Assembly (NCBI GenBank): GCA_045585955.1
Contig: JAZMZK010000128.1
Span: 1 to 28,889 of the forward strand
Source of the DNA: SIG78 sp045585955
Lineage (GTDB): Bacteria; Verrucomicrobiota; Lentisphaeria; Victivallales; Victivallaceae
Direction of reading: 5' to 3'
DNA: 28,889 nt
Shown: piece after piece, positions 22,724 to 28,889 of the stretch
Layout of the letters: every line of letters begins with the position of its first letter
Numbering within the stretch: position 1 is the stretch's first letter
The notes under the pieces: model-generated
Database searches by the model: none
Told to the model about the DNA's origin: nothing
The model's input: only the letters and a program-made list of their open reading frames with translations
Program-made: the position numbers and the translations under genes

Positions 22724-25393
22724 ATGAGTCAGACTCCTGATATGCCCAAGGCATACGAATCAGCAAATATCGAAAGTTTCTGGTATGATTTCTGGGAAAG
22801 CAACGGCCTTTTCCATGCCGATCCCAAGTCGGAAAAACCCGCTTATTCGGTGGTGATACCGCCGCCGAACATCACGGGTATCCTTACCCTGGGTCATGTA
22901 TTGAACAACACTTTGCAGGATATTCTTGTCCGCAGCCACCGGATGCGGGGGTACGAAGTGTGCTGGTTCCCCGGCACCGACCACGCCGGGCTTGCCACCG
23001 AAGCTCGGGTGGATAAATATCTGCGGCAGAACGAAAACACCAACCGCGACGAACTGGGCCGCGATGAATTCATCCGCCGGGTGCGGGAATGGCGCAAGCA
23101 GTACGGCGGCACCATTATCCGCCAGCTGCGTAAACTGGGCAGCTCCTGCGACTGGGAGCGGGAACGCTTTACCATGGATCAGGGCCTTTCCGACGCAGTA
23201 CAGAAAGTCTTTATTGCCCTTTACAACAAAGGTTACATCTACCGGGGCGTGCGGATGATCAACTGGTGCCCCAAAGCCCAGACTGCTCTTTCCGACGAAG
23301 AAGTGATCTACAAGGATGTACCGGGCAAGTTCTACTACTTCAAATACCCGCTGGCTGACGGCAGCGGCTTTCTGGAAATCGCCACCACCCGCCCGGAAAC
23401 CATGTTCGGCGATACGGCGGTGGCAGTCAACCCGGCTGACGAACGCTACAAGAATTTGATCGGCAAGATGGTCAAACTGCCCCTGACCGACCGGGAAATA
23501 CCCATTGTAGCCGATGAACACGCCGACCCCACCAAAGGTTCGGGCTGTGTAAAGATCACCCCCGCTCACGACCCCAACGACTTTGAAGTTGGCAAACGGC
23601 ATGATCTGGAAATGATCATGGTCATGAACAAAGATGCCAGCATGAACGCTGCCGCCGGTAAAGAGTTTGAAGGTCTTGACCGTTTTGCCGCCCGGGAGAA
23701 ATGCGTAAAAATGATGGAAGAAGCCGGTTTGCTGGTGCGTATCGAAGATATCACTCACGCAGTCGGCTACTCCGAACGGGGCGATGTACCTATTGAAACA
23801 TTTGTCAGCAGCCAGTGGTTCTGCAAGATGGGCGAACTTGCCAAGCCCGCTATCGAAGCGGTTCGCTCCGGCGAGATCAAGTTCTACCCGGAACGCTGGG
23901 CAAAGACCTATTTTCACTGGATGGAAAATATTCAGGATTGGTGCTTGAGCCGCCAGATCTGGTGGGGCCACCGCATCCCGGCATGGTACAACGATGCCAC
24001 CGGCGAAATGTACGTTGGCGAAGCCGCACCGCAGGATGGCGGCGTGTGGCGTCAGGAAGAAGATGTGCTGGATACCTGGTTCAGCAGCTGGCTGTGGCCC
24101 TTCTCGGTCATGGGCTGGCCGGAAAAAACTCCGGAGCTGGAAAAGTTCTACTCCACCAATGATCTGGTCACCGGGCCGGATATCATCTTCTTCTGGGTTG
24201 CCCGTATGATCATGGCGGGTTGCGAATTTACCGGCAAGATACCTTTCAAGAATGTCTACTTTACCAGTATTATCCGGGACGATCTGGGCAGAAAGCTCTC
24301 CAAGAGTCTGGGCAACAGCCCCGACCCGCTGGATGTTATCGCCAAATACGGTGCGGACGCATTGCGTTTCTCCATAATCTACATTGCCCCGGTGGGTATG
24401 GATATAAAATACAGCAACGAAAAGTGCGAAATCGGCCGTAACTTTGCCAACAAGCTCTGGAACGCCTGCCGTTTCCGCCGCTTGCAGGGCGATGTAACAC
24501 CCGATTTCAAGGTTTTGAGCGCCGACGATATCGCCCAGCTCACCAGCGACGAAAAGTGGATGCTCCACAAGCTCGATGCAGTTTTGCGCAGTGTGGACAG
24601 CGACCTCAAAGGCTACCGCTTCCATACCGCAGCCCATGATATATATGAATTGGTGTGGAGCAACTTCTGCGACTGGTTCATCGAAGCGGAAAAGGTTCAG
24701 CTCTACGCTGGCAATGCCGCCAAGAAACACGCTCTGGCGGTGCTGGATTATGCCCTTTACAAGATTTTGTGCGTAATGCACCCCTTCATGCCCTTCATTA
24801 CCGAAGAATTGGCACACCAGATGGGCTTTGTTGCCGAAGGCAAGAGCATCATGTTTGAAAGCTATCCGGAATTTGCCCTGACAGCCGAACAAGCTGCCGC
24901 CTTTGCCGACACCGCCGGCATGGTGGATGCCAAGTTTGAGCTGGTGCGTGCCGGGCGGGCCCTGCGGAGCAACTATCAGCTGCCCGACGGCAAGAAGGTC
25001 AACTTCTACATCAAGGCTGCCGACGCAGCTTGCGAAGAATTTTTGAACAACGAAAAAGCCTCGCTCAAGAGTCTTTTGAATGCTGGCGAACTGGAGGTCG
25101 CCATGGCAGAGTTTGACAGCAATGCGAACGGAGCCGCTCCGTCGCAGCTGGCAGCGGCAGGAACGATTTATCTGCCGCTGGCAGGTCTGATCGACATTGC
25201 CGAAGAGTTGAAAAAACTTGATAAGCAGAAAGCCGAACTGGAAGGCTGGATCAAAGGCTCCAAAGCCAAACTTTCCAACGAAAAGTTCGTTGCCAAAGCC
25301 CCCGAAGCAGTGGTTGCCGCCGCCAGAGAACATCTTGTAGAGCTGGAAGGCAAACTGGAACGGACTTTGGAACTTATCAAAGCATTGCAATAA
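22724..25393 (+). CDS. valS: Valyl-tRNA synthetase
   Basis: An 889-aa class Ia synthetase. The Rossmann domain begins PPPNITGILTLGH (residues 47-58) and the second signature is KLSKS at 524-528. The editing CP1 domain lies between them (ATTRPETMFGDTAVAVNP; HDPNDFEVGKRH). The anticodon-binding domain and a C-terminal coiled coil (about 825-889, KKLDKQKAELEGWIKGSK...) complete the usual architecture. The HIGH motif reads Thr-Leu-Gly-His, lacking the first His. The start ATG at 22724 is preceded by AAAGGTGG; a GTG at 22712 lies inside that site. It heads an operon with dapA, a DegT aminotransferase and DedA. A TATATT box at 22664-22669 is the likely -10; no T-box leader is seen. Confidence 0.97.
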   Translation: MSQTPDMPKAYESANIESFWYDFWESNGLFHADPKSEKPAYSVVIPPPNITGILTLGHVLNNTLQDILVRSHRMRGYEVCWFPGTDHAGLATEARVDKYLRQNENTNRDELGRDEFIRRVREWRKQYGGTIIRQLRKLGSSCDWERERFTMDQGLSDAVQKVFIALYNKGYIYRGVRMINWCPKAQTALSDEEVIYKDVPGKFYYFKYPLADGSGFLEIATTRPETMFGDTAVAVNPADERYKNLIGKMVKLPLTDREIPIVADEHADPTKGSGCVKITPAHDPNDFEVGKRHDLEMIMVMNKDASMNAAAGKEFEGLDRFAAREKCVKMMEEAGLLVRIEDITHAVGYSERGDVPIETFVSSQWFCKMGELAKPAIEAVRSGEIKFYPERWAKTYFHWMENIQDWCLSRQIWWGHRIPAWYNDATGEMYVGEAAPQDGGVWRQEEDVLDTWFSSWLWPFSVMGWPEKTPELEKFYSTNDLVTGPDIIFFWVARMIMAGCEFTGKIPFKNVYFTSIIRDDLGRKLSKSLGNSPDPLDVIAKYGADALRFSIIYIAPVGMDIKYSNEKCEIGRNFANKLWNACRFRRLQGDVTPDFKVLSADDIAQLTSDEKWMLHKLDAVLRSVDSDLKGYRFHTAAHDIYELVWSNFCDWFIEAEKVQLYAGNAAKKHALAVLDYALYKILCVMHPFMPFITEELAHQMGFVAEGKSIMFESYPEFALTAEQAAAFADTAGMVDAKFELVRAGRALRSNYQLPDGKKVNFYIKAADAACEEFLNNEKASLKSLLNAGELEVAMAEFDSNANGAAPSQLAAAGTIYLPLAGLIDIAEELKKLDKQKAELEGWIKGSKAKLSNEKFVAKAPEAVVAAAREHLVELEGKLERTLELIKALQ

Positions 25394-25424
25394 AACAAAG
25401 TAAATATTTACAGGAGATAATATT

Positions 25425-26303
25425 ATGAACATTCAAGGCGTTTATACCGCATTAGTTACCCCCATGTGCAATGGCGAAGTCGATTACGACACCTTGCGTA
25501 AACTCGTAGAAATGCAGATCGCCGGCGGCGTTGCCGGTATCGTTCCGGTGGGCACCACCGGCGAATCCCCCACGCTGACTTATGAAGAACACGCCAAAGT
25601 CATCGAAACGGTCATCGAAACTGCCAACAAGCGTTGCCAGATCATTGCCGGTACCGGAGCGAACTGCACCCGGGAGGCTATCGAAATGACCCAGGCCGCC
25701 GCCGCTGACGGTGCCGACGGTACTTTGCAGGTCACTCCTTACTACAACAAGCCCACCCAGGAAGGCTTGTACCGTCACTTTTCGGAAGTTGCCGACAAGG
25801 GCGGCTTGCCGGTGTTTCTTTACAATGTGCCGGGCCGTTCCGGGGTGGCTATCGCCGAAAGCACCGTTGCCCGCCTTGCCAAAAATGCCAATGTTGTGGC
25901 GATCAAGGAAGCCGCCGGAAGTGTTGACCGGGTTTCTTCCATCAAAGACCTTTGCGGCGACGATATAACTGTTTTGAGCGGCGATGACTCGCTGACTCTG
26001 CCCATGATGAGCGTGGGTGCTACCGGTATCATTTCCGTAGCCAGCAACATCATCCCCGCAGAAATGAGCCAGATGGTGGCAGCTTTCCTCCAAGGCGACC
26101 TTGCCACAGCTCAAAAGCTCCACGCCAAATATTACGCCTTCTTCCGGGATCAGTTCATCGAAACCAACCCCATTCCCATCAAGGCGGCAATGGCGATGGC
26201 AGGTCTGATACGGGAAGAATACCGGCTGCCGCTGTGCGAACTCTCTGCCGCCAGCCGGGAAAAACTGGCAAACACCATGCGTGCCTGCGGCATGCTCAAG
26301 TAA
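25425..26303 (+). CDS. dapA: 4-hydroxy-tetrahydrodipicolinate synthase
   Basis: A 292-aa TIM-barrel enzyme that condenses pyruvate with aspartate semialdehyde, the first step of the lysine/diaminopimelate branch. The Schiff-base lysine is Lys161 (AIKEAAGS), with Tyr133 (LYNVPGRSG), the GTTGES motif in the 40s and the YYNKP segment around 107, all at E. coli numbering. LSGDDSLTLPMMSVGATGIISVASN follows. GGAGATA lies 8 nt before the ATG. It is 31 bp after valS and 60 bp before the aminotransferase gene. Confidence 0.96.
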   Translation: MNIQGVYTALVTPMCNGEVDYDTLRKLVEMQIAGGVAGIVPVGTTGESPTLTYEEHAKVIETVIETANKRCQIIAGTGANCTREAIEMTQAAAADGADGTLQVTPYYNKPTQEGLYRHFSEVADKGGLPVFLYNVPGRSGVAIAESTVARLAKNANVVAIKEAAGSVDRVSSIKDLCGDDITVLSGDDSLTLPMMSVGATGIISVASNIIPAEMSQMVAAFLQGDLATAQKLHAKYYAFFRDQFIETNPIPIKAAMAMAGLIREEYRLPLCELSAASREKLANTMRACGMLK

Positions 26304-26363
26304 ATCAAATCAATAAAATCATAGTATATCCATCAAACCATATTTTATAAGGAGTAAGAGGTT

Positions 26364-27686
26364 ATGGAAAAGAAGAAGAGTGGCGGCGATTTCCGTTATG
26401 CAGTTGGCGAAGCCAAAGTTCCGTGGCATGCAGTTGGCGAGTTCTACCGTGCCAATGATGTGCTGGAAGTGGTCAAATTTCTGTTGCCTCCCGGCGAAAA
26501 TGAAGCCGTTTGGCAGGAAAAAGTCAACACTGTTGCTGCTGCTTTGCAGGATTTGGGTGCCAGTGCCAATGTTGCTACTAAACTTACTCTGGGCAAAAAA
26601 GTTGCCGAAGCCGAAGAGCTTTGCAAAGAATATTTCAAAAGCCCCTATGCCTGTTTGCTGACCAACTGGACAGCCGGTATGGAAATAGCTTACAAGATGG
26701 TGGGTTTGAAAGCCGGTGACGAAGTCATCATGCCTGCCGTAACCTTTATTGCCACCATGGCTTATCCTTTGAGCATCGGCGCAAAGATCGTTTTTGCCGA
26801 TGTGGATCCGGAAACCATCAACCTCGATCCCGCCGATGTTGCCCGCAAGATCACGCCTAAAACCAAGATGATCGTGCCGGTGCACCTGGGCGGTTATCCG
26901 GTGGATATGGAACCTTTGATGGAACTTGCCAAAAAGCATGGCATTTATGTTATGGAAGATGCTGCTCACGGTATGGGCGGTATGTATAAAGGTCAGCGTT
27001 TGGGCGCTATCGGGGATTTCGGCGGATTTTCTCTCCATGAAGTCAAAAACATCACCAGTTTCGGCGAAGGCGGTCTTTTGCTGACCAAACACGACAAGGC
27101 TGGCAGCCAGCTTGCCGGTGCCCGCTTCCTGGGTTTGGACTTCACCCGCAAGATCAAAGATTGGCTGTATGATATTTCTCCCCTTGAAACCCTCAATGGC
27201 GATATTGCAGTAGCTGGCAACCACTCTGCCTGCGAACTCAACGCCGTGGGTCTGCTTTTGCAGATGCAGCGGCTTGATGCCATCATTGCCCAGCGTAGAA
27301 AAGCTGCTGAATATATGAATGCAGTGTTGAGCGAAGAACCCGGTATTCTGGTGGAAAAAGCCGATACCGCAGATACATACGGTACTCACCACCTTTACTT
27401 GCTGCGCATCGACCCCGAAGTCTGCAACGGCGACATTCAGGAATTGAGCCAGCGGCTCAAGGATAAGGGCTTGACCAACATCACCCACTTCGGCCCCATG
27501 TACCGCTTCCGCATCATGAAGGAATTGGGCTACGATGAAGAAGCCATTGCCGCAACCTGTCCGGTCACGGAAAAGATGTTCTACAAGAGCTACACCCATT
27601 TGCCCTTGTATCCGCTGACCCAGGAACAGCTTGAGTATCAGGCAAAAGCGGTGGTGGAAGCCGTCCGGGAAATGAAAAACAAGTAA
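26364..27686 (+). CDS. DegT/DnrJ/EryC1/StrS-family PLP aminotransferase
   Basis: A 440-aa fold-type I aminotransferase. LLTNWTAGMEIAYKMVGLKAGDEVIMPAVTFIATMAYPLSIGAKIVFADVD is the PLP-phosphate-binding start of the domain. VMEDAAHGMG holds the pyridine-nitrogen Asp, and SLHEVKNITSFGEGG provides the Schiff-base lysine (Lys228). The N terminus carries about 90 extra residues before the core, longer than most sugar aminotransferases of the family. GGAGTAAGAGG precedes the ATG. Family members usually aminate nucleotide-linked keto-sugars, but no sugar-nucleotide genes are adjacent. Placement after dapA raises the possibility of an amino-acid role, which is speculative. Confidence 0.88.
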   Translation: MEKKKSGGDFRYAVGEAKVPWHAVGEFYRANDVLEVVKFLLPPGENEAVWQEKVNTVAAALQDLGASANVATKLTLGKKVAEAEELCKEYFKSPYACLLTNWTAGMEIAYKMVGLKAGDEVIMPAVTFIATMAYPLSIGAKIVFADVDPETINLDPADVARKITPKTKMIVPVHLGGYPVDMEPLMELAKKHGIYVMEDAAHGMGGMYKGQRLGAIGDFGGFSLHEVKNITSFGEGGLLLTKHDKAGSQLAGARFLGLDFTRKIKDWLYDISPLETLNGDIAVAGNHSACELNAVGLLLQMQRLDAIIAQRRKAAEYMNAVLSEEPGILVEKADTADTYGTHHLYLLRIDPEVCNGDIQELSQRLKDKGLTNITHFGPMYRFRIMKELGYDEEAIAATCPVTEKMFYKSYTHLPLYPLTQEQLEYQAKAVVEAVREMKNK

Positions 27687-27704
27687 TTTCAGGAATAAAA
27701 TACA

Positions 27705-28379
27705 ATGACCGAAGCTATTGCCGCATCGCTTGACAGTTTGACTGCCTGCGCCCCGGCGTGGGGATTGGTGCTGATCTTTGTCTTTATGACCATTGAAAGC
27801 TCATTTATCCCCTTCCCCAGCGAAGTGGTGATGATCCCGGCGGGATTTCTTGCCTGCCGGGCGGGTCTTACTACCGGTATACCGGTATTGGACTTGATAC
27901 TGGCAATAGTTTGCGGTCTGGCCGGTTCCATGGCGGGAGCGTATATAAATTACTACCTTGCCATCTGGCTGGGGCGGCCCTTTCTGCACCGCTACGGCAA
28001 ATACTTTTTTTTGAAAGAAGCGGCACTGGATCGAGCAGAAGAAGTTTTCCGGGAATATGGCGAACTGGCGACCTTTGTCTGCCGTTTGCTCCCGGCGATC
28101 CGCCAGATCATCAGTATTCCGGCGGGATTGTCGAAAATGGAGTTCAAGCGGTTCAGCTTTTTTACCGCCCTGGGTGCTGGCATCTGGACAACGGTGCTGG
28201 CACTGCTGGGGTGGTACTTTGCCACGCTGGCAGGGAACATGACCTACCTTGAAATGATCAACAAGGGCAAAGCTATGCTCCACGATAATTATATATATGT
28301 AATTATTGCGCTGGCAATTTTGACTGCCGGATATTTGTTTTTGCACCACAAGATAATGAAACGCAAAGTTCAGGAATAA
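27705..28379 (+). CDS. DedA family (SNARE-associated/VTT) membrane protein
   Basis: A 224-aa inner-membrane protein with reentrant and membrane-spanning segments. ESSFIPFPSEVVMIPAGFLA is the first conserved VTT segment, and FVCRLLPAIRQIISIPAGLSKM contains the conserved R-x3-P-x2-R pattern of DedA transporters. A final helix (about 197-215) is followed by a basic tail. Proteins of this family have been implicated in undecaprenyl-phosphate or phospholipid translocation and in envelope and pH homeostasis. It starts 18 bp after the aminotransferase gene (RBS AGGA) and is the last gene before a terminator. Confidence 0.92.
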   Translation: MTEAIAASLDSLTACAPAWGLVLIFVFMTIESSFIPFPSEVVMIPAGFLACRAGLTTGIPVLDLILAIVCGLAGSMAGAYINYYLAIWLGRPFLHRYGKYFFLKEAALDRAEEVFREYGELATFVCRLLPAIRQIISIPAGLSKMEFKRFSFFTALGAGIWTTVLALLGWYFATLAGNMTYLEMINKGKAMLHDNYIYVIIALAILTAGYLFLHHKIMKRKVQE

Positions 28380-28406
28380 AAATTCCGGAAAATACTAAAA
28401 ATACTG

Positions 28407-28441
28407 CACCTCAAAGCATAAAGACTTTGGGGTGTTTTTTT
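28407..28441 (+). terminator. Intrinsic terminator of the valS-dapA-DegT-dedA operon
   Basis: A 10-bp stem (cacctcaaag with ctttggggtg, one G-U pair), 8-nt loop, then seven T. From here to 28557 the AT-rich spacer holds nothing I can identify. Confidence 0.85.
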
Positions 28442-28557
28442 ATTGTTATACATAATAAAAATCGTTAAAACTATCCCTTTTTTATCCGAAAAACCACCAT
28501 TTGCAATACGAACAGTCAATTATGCTGTAATATTTTACAAATATATCATTAAAGAAC

Positions 28558-28586
28558 TTGACAAAATAGTTTTTTTGATGTATACT
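28558..28586 (+). promoter_or_regulatory. Near-consensus sigma-70 promoter of the pseudopilin gene at 28710
   Basis: -35 TTGACA (28558-28563), exactly 17-bp spacer, -10 TATACT (28581-28586). The leader would be about 115 nt long and AT-rich; apart from a short aatag/ctatt hairpin just after the start point I see no regulatory fold in it. Confidence 0.75.
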
Positions 28587-28709
28587 TGAATAGTTATGTG
28601 GCTATTATATCATTTTGGCGTCGCATAATATCTATCATGTTCAGTTGAAGTTTAATTGTAAGTTTATTATAACCAACAAAAAGCAACATATAACAGACAG
28701 GTGGAATTT

Positions 28710-28889
28710 ATGAAGAAAAGCAAAGTTTCAGGCTCTTGGGATTCAGGTAATGTATATTATGAGAAGTTTTCCCGCTTTACCCTGATCGAACTTCTGGTAA
28801 AAAGATCACATCTTTGCTGTGATCATGCTGATGGCAACAAAGATGGGTCTTCACCTGTCCATGGACAGGTGAAGCAGTACTGCTTCACC
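28710..28889 (+). CDS. Pseudopilin-like protein, 5' part only, with interrupted and apparently duplicated leader
   Basis: The first 60 codons of a gene that runs off the window; AGGTGG lies 5 nt before the ATG. Residues 1-22 are a long polar N terminus ending SR. Residues 23-30 are FTLIELLV, the prepilin leader found in full at 3681-4364. Instead of continuing VIAIIAIL, the frame reads [16 protein letters not shown] (31-46), then [11 protein letters not shown], and reaches Cys58-Phe59-Thr60 at the window end, which is how a second FTLIE leader would begin. The frame is open throughout. The insert is polar with two adjacent cysteines and cannot form the usual hydrophobic helix. The interpretation as an insertion followed by a second leader copy is inference, because the continuation is not visible. 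Confidence 0.7.
   Translation, partial: [60 protein letters not shown]
28804..28889 (+). repeat. Cluster of palindromes forming the in-frame insert in the pseudopilin leader
   Basis: gatcaca/tgtgatc (28804-28810 with 28818-28824); catctttg/caaagatg (28809-28816 with 28838-28845); a perfect 26-bp palindrome at 28849-28874 (half-site cttcacctgtcca); and a perfect 22-bp palindrome at 28868-28889 (half-site ggtgaagcagt). The last two share ggtgaag. Little of the 86 bp is outside an inverted repeat. The first pseudopilin gene in the window has no such sequence. Confidence 0.75.

Noticed and set aside
22760..25432. 890-codon open frame on the minus strand opposite valS
   Set aside because: It mirrors valS almost exactly, has low-complexity composition (Phe, His, Gly, Val rich) and no domain signature. 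It is the antisense shadow of a GC-rich gene.
26319..27599. 426-codon minus-strand frame opposite the DegT aminotransferase gene
   Set aside because: No recognisable domain and composition typical of an antisense shadow; the plus strand has the PLP-binding motifs.

Overview
The window looks like a chromosomal stretch from a Gram-negative member of Lentisphaerota (Victivallales-like, probably an animal-gut or anaerobic habitat). This is an inference from gene content. Two genes encode the leader [20 protein letters not shown] (one interrupted), with the H-x9-DG C-terminal motif of the pseudopilin-like families abundant in that phylum. There is also a secreted DUF4838 protein next to an AraC regulator, a type III glutamine synthetase, a bacterial serpin, and a heptose kinase that implies LPS. 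Base composition changes along the window: the valS-dapA block is richer in G+C than the intergenic DNA, which is very AT-rich.

Layout. (1) 1-222: no gene, but a nest of inverted repeats bounded by imperfect 22-nt terminal inverted repeats, abutting the stop of a heptose-7-phosphate kinase gene (rfaE1, minus). (2) 1402-7404: an AraC-type regulator with a Cys-rich sensor, then a tight operon of an FAD oxidoreductase, a pseudopilin-like protein and a large secreted DUF4838/carbohydrate-binding protein. This is a probable glycan-responsive locus, closed by a strong bidirectional terminator. (3) 7485-10989 (minus): a DJ-1/PfpI protein, tRNA-guanine transglycosylase and a secreted serpin in one tight run. 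Next comes a small Sec-exported protein, with its own promoter, whose body is homologous to the pseudopilin globular domain. (4) 11082-11987: a complete XerC/D recombinase. It is followed by an AT-rich gap with a 77-codon winged-helix remnant that starts in a 12-bp tandem repeat and is flanked by 14-bp direct repeats. (5) 12473-16063: glutamine synthetase III and a MATE transporter. (6) 16071-17414 (minus): a secreted protein of unknown function. (7) 17562-19440: thiD overlapping an N-acetylmuramoyl-L-alanine amidase gene, then a 9-bp tandem repeat. (8) 19572-22524 (minus): a UDP-sugar pyrophosphorylase family gene, a 107-aa unknown and ftsW, plausibly an envelope operon. (9) 22724-28379: valS, dapA, a DegT/DnrJ aminotransferase and a DedA protein, closed by a terminator. 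(10) 28558-28889: a near-consensus promoter and the start of a second pseudopilin gene.

The most unusual thing is at the right edge. The conserved leader of the pseudopilin gene at 28710 breaks off after FTLIELLV. It continues into about 30 in-frame codons unlike any pseudopilin helix, encoded by DNA that is almost entirely palindromes, and then returns to Cys-Phe-Thr, the beginning of a second FTLIE leader, at the window end. This looks like an in-frame palindromic insertion that duplicates the leader. The nested inverted-repeat unit at 1-222, the Sec-exported pseudopilin-domain protein beside a serpin, and the flanked winged-helix remnant are the other points worth follow-up. Most promoters I can identify share a TATATT -10 box with 16-18 bp spacing, which supports the start sites chosen here.
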